A stretch of DNA of 64,000 nucleotides. Origin: Erodium maritimum (lineage: Eukaryota > Streptophyta > Magnoliopsida > Geraniales > Geraniaceae). This document shows positions 11,693-22,600 of the stretch, in pieces (the first letter of the stretch is position 1; every line of letters begins with the position of its first letter). The DNA lies in NCBI GenBank assembly GCA_963921825.1, contig OY997596.1, forward strand, positions 35,641,932 to 35,705,931, read 5' to 3'. A program made the position numbers and the translations under genes. The notes beneath the pieces were generated by a model. That model had not been told where the DNA came from and ran no database searches. It was given only the letters and a program-made list of their open reading frames with translations.

Positions 11693-12321
11693 CAAAAGAA
11701 ACGGTTGGGTGTGGAACCGGAATGAGACGACAATAGAACAAGGGAGGGAGAGACGTAGAGATGGGACAGTGGATTGGGTGGCAGTGGAGTCCGAGGGGGT
11801 GATGTTCGTCGATATACGCCAAAGTGGGATAGGGCTGATATGTAGGGGGTCGGATAGAGAGCTCCGCAGAATTCACACAATGTTTGGCTTGGGAGCCCCA
11901 AACCAGACACTGGTAGAGGCAATATTTTTGAACTCTAAGTTAAGAAATAGTTGCCGTGGCTTGCAAGAAAGCCTCACATCTTTCACCAAAGACTTTATTT
12001 GGAGGATTCAATCTTTAAGAGTTCTTCCCCTAAGACTCCAACCTGGCCTGATAGCATTTCCAAAGAAGCATTTAATCCAATTACAACCGCTTCGAGCTTA
12101 CATCTTTGTAGATCCAAGAGCTATCTTATCTGTAGTCCTTTGCAATTGTAGAGTTGGCGTGGATCGCAAACAACCTTTTAAGCAACATTCATTTCCTCTT
12201 GCAGACAGAAGTTGAAGCTTAGCTATGTGCCTGTTGTTCTTCTATGCAATAACCTTAGTGGCCCATATCTGCAAAGGCTATTTCACAACTTCTTGAGTGC
12301 TGCAAGCCTATTTACAAGACC
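11693..12321. other. Unidentified stretch with decayed exon-like frames
   Basis: Two overlapping open frames (11709-12215 and 11951-12151, +) cover this stretch. Local composition resembles coding DNA, but I see no motif, start context or splice pattern that supports a gene. I treat it as unannotated, possibly an old gene or transposon fragment. Confidence 0.3.
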
Positions 12322-12605
12322 TTAGAGCATGAACAATGGAACGCCCATCGCCCCCGCTCCGCGCGCCCGGTCCGAGGACCGCGGTCAGACCCGCTGTGGA
12401 AGCGAAAAAACGCGGTCCGTGCTTCTGAAACACGCGCTCCCGCTCCCCCTCATCGCCCCTCGGTTACTGGCCGAGCGCGCGGTCCGCGCTCCCTCGCTGC
12501 GCTGGACCTCTCCCGTGCCGCCACGTGGCCTCGTCAGCCGACCGTTGACAACGGTCACAAATGGCTAGTTTTTTTTTATAATTAAAAATCAGCAAAATAA
12601 AAGCC

Positions 12606-12613
12606 TATAAATA
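12606..12613 (+). promoter_or_regulatory. TATA box of the Harbinger Myb-like gene
   Basis: TATAAATA lies 107 bp upstream of the ATG at 12720, in an AT-rich window that follows a GC-rich segment. A pyrimidine-rich leader with CACCAATCTCC and TTTCACTCTCC follows. Spacing and context fit a plant core promoter. Confidence 0.55.
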
Positions 12614-12719
12614 TCCATCCCCCTTCTCATTTTTTCCACACCAATCTCCACTTTCACTCTCCAACTTCACTCTTCCCTTCCCAAATTCTCCTATCTCGTT
12701 TCAATTATTCTCGTGAAAA

Positions 12720-14317
12720 ATGTCGGGCGACGCTGGGTCCCGTGCACAGTCAGCTGGTGACGAAGTCGGATTCAACGCCGAAGAACTGGCACATAATTTT
12801 CAAGACATGCTAGCGGACAATCGGGACAACTCCGCTTTCTCCCCATACTCGCAACCGGGGTCGAGCTCAGGTAAGTGCAAACTTATTATTTATGTAACGT
12901 AATTTTTTAAATTAATTTATTGTATTAATGTATTGTATTAATTTTTGTAATTAATTTATTGTATTACTTTTTTTAATTAATTTATTGTATTAATTTATTG
13001 TATTAATGCATTGTAATAATTTTTTTAATTAATTTTTTGTATTAATTTTTTAATTAAGTTATTGTATTAATTTATTGTATTAGGGTACTTCCGTCCCCAA
13101 CAATTTCAAATGACGCCAGAGTTCCAGGTGCCATCACAATTTGGTATGCACCTACAAGGGTTCTAGACGCCACCGTTTGGAATGAACCCACAAGGACAAG
13201 GGTTCTCGATGCCACCCCAATTCTACAACTACCTCGGGCACACACTACCCGACGTACAAATCCCCCAACCATCCTCTGTCGGACCTTCCTAACGACGACG
13301 ACAACCAGCCCGACCCCGAGTACCACAGCCGGATGGGCGGACATTCAGCAAGGAGGAAGACATCCACCTCATAGACTGCTGGTTGAGTACTACAAAAGAC
13401 CCCATCAAGGGATACTCTCAAGCCGAAAACACATTCTGGTGCACTATTGATAGGAAGTACAACTCGAAGGCAAGTCTCCTAGATCGCGGCTGGAAAGCTC
13501 TCAAGAAACGTTGGCTCAGAGGTTCTGGGCAGACAAGGAGGTTCCTCAGGTATTTGAAGTCCTCCAAGGATGAGTATGCGAGCGGCGCCAACCACGAGGA
13601 GCACATGAAACGTGCGAAGGAAATATGGGTGAAAGCAGGGAAAGTGGGTGACCACCCACTAAAGTTCGACCTGGATCATTGGGTGATGAAGCTCGAGGGC
13701 GTCGACAAGTTCACTGCCGAGGAAGGCACAATGGGAAATGTCTGCCGTCAACAAGTACGCCAACAATGACAACGGTTGGATGAGGCTGGGGCTTACAGCT
13801 CAACCCCACCCACAAGCACATGGGACGAGTACACACCTCTCAGTGGTGAGTCCCAACAACCAGAATGGGGAGCTCTCGACAACTACGAGGGGACTAAGGT
13901 CCCTCTCAGCGACACACCCCCTCCCTTGAGGCCGCCCCAAGGCCCCCTCCCCGGCCCCGACCACAAGGAAAGAAGGTAGCGAAGGCCTCAAACAAGGCGA
14001 CCCTTCTCACGGCCCAAATGTCTGCCTTTGCCGACCTGGAACGTTCACGGCTGGAGGCTGAACGTACACGACTGGAGGTTGAACGTACAAGGGATGAACG
14101 CTATGCAGAAAAGACCTGCATGCTACACAAGATAACCGAAAAGTGGGAAGCAAGCATGGCCTTCTACATGACTTTGTATAATACTGATACCTCCGGTTTC
14201 AACGAAGAACATTTGGCAGAGCACAATACATTGAAGAGATGAACACGAAGAGTCTTGGATGCCCTTGAAGATGAAGTTGAAGATCTTCGACGACAACCAC
14301 CACCGGATGCTTCTTGA
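12720..14317 (+). pseudogene. Harbinger ORF1-type Myb/SANT protein, decayed
   Basis: Exon 1 is 12720-12870, with donor GTAAGTG. An AT-rich intron of TTAATTTATTGTATTAA repeats ends at TTAG before exon 2 (13084). Exon 2 encodes a Gln/Pro-rich segment, then RTFSKEED...GWKALKKRW (about 13327-13530), a Myb/SANT-like domain. A segment typical of plant NAM-associated or GST-T3-like annotated proteins follows, and a charged coiled-coil tail ends at 14317. In intact elements this protein binds the transposon ends and recruits the transposase. The frame is broken by TAG near 13166, TAA near 13291, and frameshifts around 13770 and 13980, so it is a pseudogene. Confidence 0.72.
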
Positions 14318-14664
14318 GCATGTACTTTTTTGTGGGTTGTATTAAAAGAGGATCAATAAGATTAAAAGTTAATTTTTATTCGTGTTCAATTTATTTATTA
14401 TTTTTTATTGTCATTAATTATTTTTTTTCAAAATTGTTTATATTTTAAATAATTTAAACGGTTTCTGATAAAGAATTAAATAAAACTGCAAAATATCAAT
14501 TAATAATCCAGTCAGCACATGACCTCACTCCCAGGACCTCAGAGGGCCTCTCCATTGCAAAACACCCACTATTCTACACTCCCAAGGCCTCACTTTTGTC
14601 CAGTCAGCGCAAGGACTTCACTCCCAAGACCTCACCAAGGGCCTTTCTGTTGTTCATGCTCTTA

Positions 14665-15140
14665 TCTTCTGAGTTCACGAGGCTTGTTGCTCGGGCAGCT
14701 ACATTTAGTTGTTCAGTCAGTCATCATATCAGATTGGGAGTTGAATCTTCTTTTGTTAAATCGTTTGTTGATTAGACTGTTGTTCATTTTGGTTTTGTCT
14801 CCCTCTTCATTTGCCTAAACTCATCCATATACTCCTCTTTCCTCTCAAAAGTTCTAGTGATAAACGTTTACTAAGTAGTTGACAAAAGGTGTTTGTTTTA
14901 GTTATCACTTGAGGTGATAATTTTATATTGTATTTCAATTTTGTCTATCCACAAAAAGGTACGCCTAAAATTTACTCGTCGCTCAATGAATCAGACAACT
15001 CATTTGTTAAGAAAAGAGACTGTTACTTGCGTGGATTTGAAAGGATGCATTGAAATATATTGCGAATATTTAATAAACGTGACTTCCTTAACAGAAAAAC
15101 AAAAATGTAGAAACGGTAAGTGTAGAAATGATGCATTGCA
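14665..15140. other. Intergenic stretch, no gene recognised
   Basis: An open frame covers 14914-15240 without any recognisable domain. A short tandem duplication around GATGCATTG(A/C)AATATATTGCG occurs at about 15045 and 15130; the second copy is the insertion site of the retroposon that follows. Confidence 0.35.
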
Positions 15141-15156
15141 ATATATTGCGATTTTT

Positions 15157-15981
15157 GGAAAAAGAAATAGCTCTCTTCTACCTCCAGGTGAGGTCCTCTC
15201 TACCCTAGCTAGGGTTCGCCGCCGCCGTCGCCACCGTTGATCCTCGCCGACCACCGTCGTCCTCCTCATCCTCAGTATCGTCCCCACCGAGCCTGCTCCT
15301 CTTCTCGATTCCGATCTGGCCTTCCTCCCCACCGCTCGCGATTCGATGCATCCTTCAATAGCCATCGTGGCCCTCCTGCCGCCGTTCTCCGGGATACGGG
15401 CTCCATGCGTCGTCCTCCATCTGCAGCGGCCTCCCGCCCTAGGGCCACCTCTCACCGGCATGGGTCCGCTCCCTCGATAGATCTGGGATCCGGGAGGAAG
15501 GATGATAGGTCGGGGTCTGACTCCACGACACCCGAAGTCGGGACCCTCGATCCCGAACAAACCGCTGCGGGTCGAATCGTTGCTCTCGTCTCCCGTACTA
15601 CTTCGAAAGATCCGGGCGAATCAAGACGAAGAATTGATGATACCCGATCGCTCCAATGGCACGGGGCCTAGAAGAACTGGCACCGCAGATTTGGTAGTTT
15701 GTTCTTTCGACCGTGTGCTAATTTTTTATCCTGTTTTAGGTCGAATAACCTTTTGGCTCAATAAGTTTAGGACATTGGTTTGTTATTTTTTTGTAACGTT
15801 GGATCGAGGAACACTTGAGTTCGGATCTGCGAATCAAAGCAGACTATATGTATGAAACCAAGTGCGCCCGACGGGCTACGGCCGGTTGGGACAAAAAGCT
15901 GGTATCCTGGACTGTTATGTCCCTCCTTGTAAGCATGATATGAAATCGTAATATAACTACCTCTTTCCCGTTTCAAAAAAT
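15157..15981 (+). mobile_element. GC-rich non-LTR retroposon, 825 bp
   Basis: The block is flanked by the 16-bp direct repeat ATATATTGCGATTTTT (15141-15156 and 15982-15997), a convincing target-site duplication. It starts with a CT-rich leader leading to ACCCTAGCTAGGG and a CGCCGCCG-rich tract, and ends TTTCCCGTTTCAAAAAA. Long open frames on both strands over 15237-15671 lack domains and reflect high GC. The 3' end resembles that of the candidate at 41772-42611. It may be a 5'-UTR-rich LINE deletion product or a SINE-like family. Confidence 0.6.
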
Positions 15982-16065
15982 ATATATTGCGATTTTTTGT
16001 TTCTTTCCAAAAAAAAAAGTGTAGCAAAGGTATACAAAGAAGTCAGAGATGGAAAATAAAATAAA

Positions 16066-16448
16066 GGGATAATTCCATTTTAGTACCCTAAAACTTTCGG
16101 ATTTCGTTTTTAGTACCCTAAATGTTTTTTGTGCCACTTCAGTACCCTAAATCTTTGTTTATTCCAGTTTAGTACCCAATGTCTGATTTTCCATCAATTT
16201 TTGGATGGAAAAACGTCATGTTCCTTGCACATGACCCTATCTTTTATAATAATACCAAAACTACCCTTCGGTAGTTTAAACAAATTGAATTTTTGAAAAA
16301 TAAAAATGATTTTTTATAAATAAAAAATCAGACGTTAGGTACTAAACTGGAATAAACAAAGATTTAGGGTACTGAAGTGACACAAAAAACATTTAAGGTA
16401 CTAAAAACGAAATCCGAAAGTTTTAGGGTACTAAAATGGAATTATCCC
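16066..16448. mobile_element. Family A MITE, copy 2, in the kinase gene promoter region
   Basis: Same ends and internal TAGTACCCTAAA units as the copy at 9264-9646, almost identical by eye. The flanks show a perfect 9-bp duplication, TAAAATAAA (16057-16065, 16449-16457). Its right end is 155 bp upstream of the kinase ATG, so it probably lies in the promoter or 5' leader. Confidence 0.9.
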
Positions 16449-16603
16449 TAAAATAAAAGCAATGGCCAGAATTAGTTAAGGAAAAATAAAATAAAAGGAT
16501 AATAAGAGTAAACCAAACGGACCATAATTCAAAGATTTGTCCAGTCGAGAATATTCCCACTCTTCCCTTCCGCCACCGCCTTCGCCGGAGTCGCCACCAC
16601 GTC

Positions 16604-19600
16604 ATGGCGCTGCTTCTTCCGTCTCCCACTCCAACTTTTCCCGCCATTTCCAGACCTCATCAATACTCACACACAATACTACTCGCTCATTTCAACTCTT
16701 CTGCCCAAACTCACCGCTCTATCGGGTTGCGTGTGGTTCACCGTCCATGCCGGTGCTCCGCCGCCGGCGATGTCGACACCTTTACCTCCAACTCCGGCTA
16801 CCTCTTCGAACTCAGCGCCTCCGAGACCGATTCACTCTCCGAGTACAGTGTCTCCAAAATTTATGCTATTTACCAGAGAAAACCGTTGATTCTGCTTCGC
16901 CGCCTCTTCCAAATTGGCACCACCTTTGGCAAGTGGTTCGGTCTCCGGTACATCGACAGTCTCATGGAACGGTCTGATCAGATGTTCAAGGTCTCTGCCC
17001 TCTTCAGCAAATATTATTTGTGAATTTTGTGTAACAATTTCGGGTGAAATGGATGTTTGCGCATTGTTAATAGCTCAATTTGAGGGAAACGTTGATGATC
17101 AATTTTATTCGGATATGTAATTTGGAATTTAAAGAATTATGACCTTATTACGAGATTGAATAGTTTTTTTTCTTTGCATGCAGATAAGAGCTGCAGAGCT
17201 TAGGAAAATTTTGGTGGAGCTTGGTCCGGTAAGTGATGTTTATCAATTCTGATACCCTTTCCTCTTTATCAATTTTTAATGTTTTTCAGTAGAGGCTAAA
17301 TTTTTACAAACTGTGTGAATGATCTCATACTTCATAAACTATGTTATATATAATACTATGTATGTATTGGAAGGGACTTATGGTTCATACAAATATACTA
17401 GGATAATCTTACAAAAGTGCATTGTACTTGTCTCGTTTCTCACTCAACTATAGTGGCTTATAATATTTTCAGTCAACTACCCTGGACTTTCAAATTGTTC
17501 TTACTTTACTCTATTTTGATGATAAATTAGCAAAACATCTTTCTTTAATTTTCAAAAACATGCCATTACTAGTAAAATAAATTTTACTAAAGGGTAATTC
17601 TTTTAAGAGGCAATTCCTTAAAACTGCCCAAACGAATTGCTCACGGATCTTTAGCTTCCAAAGTTTCAAAACGTGCTTTAAACTGCCCACACGAATTGGC
17701 CACAGATCTTTAGCTGCCCAAAGTTTCATAGCGTGCTTTTAGCTGCCAAATGAATTGGTCACAGACTTTTAGCCGCCCAAAGAATTCAAGATTCGTAAGT
17801 CAGTTCGTTTAACATTTTTATGTAACTATACATATCATGTTATATTACAAGTTTACACTATTACATACTATATTTATGGGATAATAGTCAAAACATGCAC
17901 TAAAGTTTCGTCCACAAATGAAATAGTGCACAATGTTTCGTCCACGTTGCGTGGCTACCCTAAAGTTTTGTCCACAAACATTTGTTAGTAAAATTACTTA
18001 TGAAACCTAAATCAGCAAATTACTTTAGGGTAGCCACACAACGTGGACGAAACGTTGTGCACTATTTCATTTGTGGACGAAACTTTAGGGTAGCCACACA
18101 GCGTGGACGAAACGTTGTGCACTATTTCATTTTGTGGACGAAACTTTAGTGTAGCCACACAACGTGGACGAAACGTTGTGCACTATTTCATTTGTGGTCG
18201 AAACTTTAGTGCATGTTTTTGACAATTATCCCTATATTTATTTGTAACATACAAAAAGTGGGCATAGATGTAAGTTTAATAAATAGACTTAACATATTTG
18301 TTAAAAATCAAACAAAATTATAAATCTACACATAGATTTCATACATTATATGTTACTACATCATATATGATTTTGAAAATTCAACTAAATTATAAATCTA
18401 CACGTACATTTCATAGATTATATGTTAAAACATCATATACGATCGAATATCCTATAGTTAACATAATAGTGTAAACTTGTATTTTAATTATAACATAATA
18501 TGTATAATTAAATAAAAATGTTAAACGAACCGACTCACAATATGTCGAATCTTAAATTCATTGGGAAGCTAAAGGTCTGTGACCAATTCATTGGGCAGCT
18601 TAAAGCACGCTTTGAAACTTTGGGCAGCTAAAAGTCCGTGGACAATTCGTGTGGGCAGTTTAAAGCATGTTTTGAAACTTTTGGCAACTAAAGGTCAGTG
18701 GGTAATTCGTGTGGGCAGTTTTAAGGAATTATCCTTCCTTTTAATTAGTGGATGTCACAACACATCAATCAGATTTTTTCACGAACTTAATTTTGCCCGA
18801 GTGTCCTAAATTGCTATAGAATGTATTTTTGTCATATATAACCGAAATAGAGTGAAGTTAAAAACTTCAAAGTCTAGTGCAGTTGAGTGATTTTTTTTTT
18901 GAAGTCAGTGTAGTAAGTGAGATGTGTGACAAGTTCAGTGTTCTTTTGTGAGATTTTTCCTGTATACTAGTTGGGACCTACACCTAATAGCTTAAGATCA
19001 TTGAAATAGTACCTTGTGTAAAATATTATACTGGGTTAATTGTCAAAAAGTGCACTGAAGTTTTGTCCACAAAGAAAACATGCATAAACTTTTGTCCACG
19101 CTTTTAGGTTGCACTGAAGTTTTGTCCACCGATTTTTTATAGAAAAAGCGTAACAGGGATGTTCAGAATGAATGGTCCGGGAAGTTCTTCGCATATTCAT
19201 AGATTTGTGGGCAATACATAATGCATTCTAAAGTTGTGTGGGCAATTCATAATGCATTCTATAGTTGTGCGGGCAATACTTTAGGGTAGTTTTTGACAAT
19301 TAACCTGTTACGTTTTCCTAAAAAGGTCGGCTGACAAAACTTCAGTGCACCCTAAAGCGTGGACAAAAGTTTATGCATGTTTTCGTTTGCGGACAAAACT
19401 TCAGTGCACTTTTTGACAATTAACCCTATTATACTGTATTAATACGTGACAACCAAAATAGTTATACATGCCTTTCAGATCACATATAACTTAAGTTTTA
19501 AAAAAAGATTTATAAACCAAGTTATTCTTGCTTCATATAATTACTCCAACTATTCACAATATGCACAATTCAACAACATGCTTTTCAAGCTTATATTTGG

Positions 19601-22600
19601 ATTTGGATTTTTTCCTGATTCACAGGCTTATGTGAAGATTGCCCAGGCAGTTTCTTCTCGACCCGTGAGTGTAACAATTAGACTTTCCACTTCATTTTTT
19701 TCTTCTTCAGTTTTTCATCTATGACTGCCTTTTCTTCTCCTCATGACATTAAACCACGTGTTTTATTTTGTAGGATTTGATACCACCTTCATATTTGGAT
19801 GAACTTTCATTGTTGCAAGATCGTATTACTCCATTTTCGACTGAAGTTGCCTTCAATACAATAGAACGAGAACTTGGACTAAGTATAGATGAGCTTTTTT
19901 CTGAGATCTCACCTGAGCCTGTAGCTGCAGCATCACTTGGACAGGTGTAGAATTGGCTATAATATTGACTTATTTTTGAGGAATTCATAAGAAATTATCT
20001 TTATGTCTAAATATTAAACCTGTCAGTTTAAACCCATCTTAAATGTAATTTTCCTTCCTAAAGGTTTATCAAGCCAGGCTTCGCCGAAGTAAGCAAATTG
20101 TTGCTGTGAAAGTGCAGAGACCCGGAGTTCAAGCCGCTATCTCCTTAGACATATTAATTTTGCGTTTTCTAGCTGGGTTGGCTAGGAAAGCTGGCAAGTT
20201 GAACACAGATCTGCAGGTAATGGTTGAAAGTGGCCCACAACTTAATTTTGTTTAAAGGGCAATGTGGATTCTTGAATCCAATTTTTTCCTACTGCAGTTT
20301 GTTGTATTTCATTCTTACCCTCGTTATAGATTTCACTAGTATAGATTTCACTAGTTATTTCTAAGAAACTTGACATTCGAATTGCAGGCGGTGGTTGATG
20401 AATGGGCATCAAGTCTTTTTCAGGTATGTTTTCGTATGTAATACACATTCGCGTACGTATTTATGTAGAGCACCTTTGTCGCGTTGTTGCTTCAAAATTG
20501 TCTGTCATTAGAACCTAAGCACGATGTGAGTTCTGGGTGTATAATCATGATGCGAACATGTTTATAACCATGGTCTAATTTTGAGATAAAAAATCGCTAA
20601 GAAGCAGAGGACCAGAACTGAGTTCTTTATATTTAATCCATTCTAAGGTTTTTCAGAATACTATTTTATTTAATATTTCAACCAACTGGATGTTATGCTG
20701 TGTGGTTTTTTCATCATATGCCATCACTGATTGTTACTTAACTAGTGCTATATATCAAATATTTGAACATAGTTTGTGTAGCAGATCCCCGTTTTGGGTT
20801 GGAGTCATGAGTTTGAGTGAAAAAGGTTGTCTGTAAGTCAGTTACTTAAGTAACTCCCTTTTAGTCAGAGGTCTACGTCATCATATGTCCTTGTCAAGAT
20901 CGTTCACAGTCTTACTATTTTTCTCGCATATCTCAATGCACCAAGAAACATGAATTTTCTTCTACTACAGTAATGACCTTATAACATCTTATATTTTAGT
21001 TAGTCTGAGCCTGCAAGCCTGGAAAGAGTAGGGAAGAGAGAAGAGTAAGTACATTATGTGAGTAAGAGGTTATTCCAGCCACATGATAGCATACTCCTTG
21101 TATAAGTTTTAGGGACAAGTATATTGTGAACTTAAAGAGTTTATGCAGCACAGAAATTGGTAAGCTTCCTAGAATTCGACATGCATTTTAGGCCATTGAA
21201 CTTGCATAATCCAGAATCGCCTCCATCTCTATCTCTCGCATTTCCCTTGCCAATTGTATTTCCTACATAGCATATGTGTTAAACGAGAACAGATTTGTTG
21301 TTTGTAATAAAAGAACCACACAAGCAAAACAGTCTGTCCTTTATATCGGGTTAAAGTTAATTATGATTTACGTATTGTCTTAATGATTGGAAATCCCTTT
21401 CGCTATCATTCTGAAGAATGAAAGAGTGCAGATTTCTTTTATGAACTTCTTGTGTTTGGTTTGTTGTTGCCTTTACATCATATGTAAAGAACTTGTTATT
21501 GGGCCAGTTAGATGGTATCACTCTTATACATTTTCAATAGTGGAGAGTAAAACATATGAACACTGCTTCTTGCTCTTTCATTTATTTATTTCATTTCAGG
21601 AATATTCTTAGAGCTTCAAATTGAGTACAGGTAAATCAAATTGAATGCAGGAGATGGATTACAAGAAAGAAGCAAACAATGGGATCAAGTTTAGGTAAGT
21701 GCACAGGTAGACAATAGATTGCATTATTGAACATTTAGTGTTCTTTATCTGTATTCAACAGATGACATACGTGTCTAAGAGGATTGAACTGTTTAAAATG
21801 TCTCATGTCAAATAGGATTTGCAGATTAAAGGTCTATCCTCAAACTGCTTACTAAATGTACAATAGGAATAATACCCCAAACTTTTAGGATTGATTACTG
21901 AAATATGTAGGTTGATTGTTGATAAGTCTCAAAGTTGTAGTAGTATTATTGATGAACTTGTCCAAATACATAAGTAGAGAGCCCTTTATATAGGGTAGTA
22001 ATCCTACACGCTCCATCCTATCTGAAGATGGAGTACCAAAAATAATCGTCTGCTTTTAGTTTATTCTCTTATATGAAGAAACAATACTGTTTTGTTGATT
22101 GGCTGGCAATGGGAGTCTGAATAAACATTTAATCATCTTTTCTTCTCTTCCATCCAAAGTTCATTCTTATGTGCTCCCTAGGTACAATGTTCATCGCTAT
22201 CATCTGTCTGGAATCCAATTATGCCAGCTGGCTGTGTTGCATCTTTGTATGGCATTGTTGTAATTATATCCCAAGGCTCGATAATTGGATTCCTGACATC
22301 ATCCTTAAAGGCTGACTATCTCTCTCTTTCTCTCTCTGACACATACAGACACAAGCATTCACATATGTAGTTCACGTGGGTTTGCGAATTTAATGGCCTA
22401 AGAATTGATCTGCAATCAGTTTTAACCTCTGCATTTCTTTATCGGCTATTTGTTCCAAGATTCGGCTTCACTTGCTTATGTAAAAGCTAGGAGCACCAAA
22501 CTTTTGATTCTCAGAGTTTTAAGAATGATGCATCAAGGGCTCAAGGCACATCTTGTAAACTAGAAATAGTATTGCCAGGAGACTATTCGAAATATTTGCT

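Larger units (their letters stand above)
12325..14661 (+). mobile_element. Non-autonomous PIF/Harbinger-like element carrying a Myb-like ORF
   Basis: The ends are GAGCATGAACAA at the left and its complement TTGTTCATGCTC at the right. They are flanked by TTA (12322-12324 and 14662-14664), the target duplication expected of PIF/Harbinger elements. Inside is a complete transcription-unit layout: a TATA box, a leader, and a spliced gene related to the Myb/SANT-type ORF1 of Harbinger elements. No DDE transposase (ORF2) is present. The 2.3 kb element therefore looks like a derivative that kept only the DNA-binding partner gene. The terminal repeats are short, so the match depends on ends, TSD and content together. 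Confidence 0.7.

Noticed and set aside
15000..15560. 186-codon open frame on the minus strand
   Set aside because: It lies almost wholly inside the GC-rich retroposon, has no domain, and overlaps another long frame on the + strand; GC-driven lack of stops explains both.
20800..21100. Possible element in intron 6
   Set aside because: Some short direct repeats were seen, but no consistent termini or duplications.
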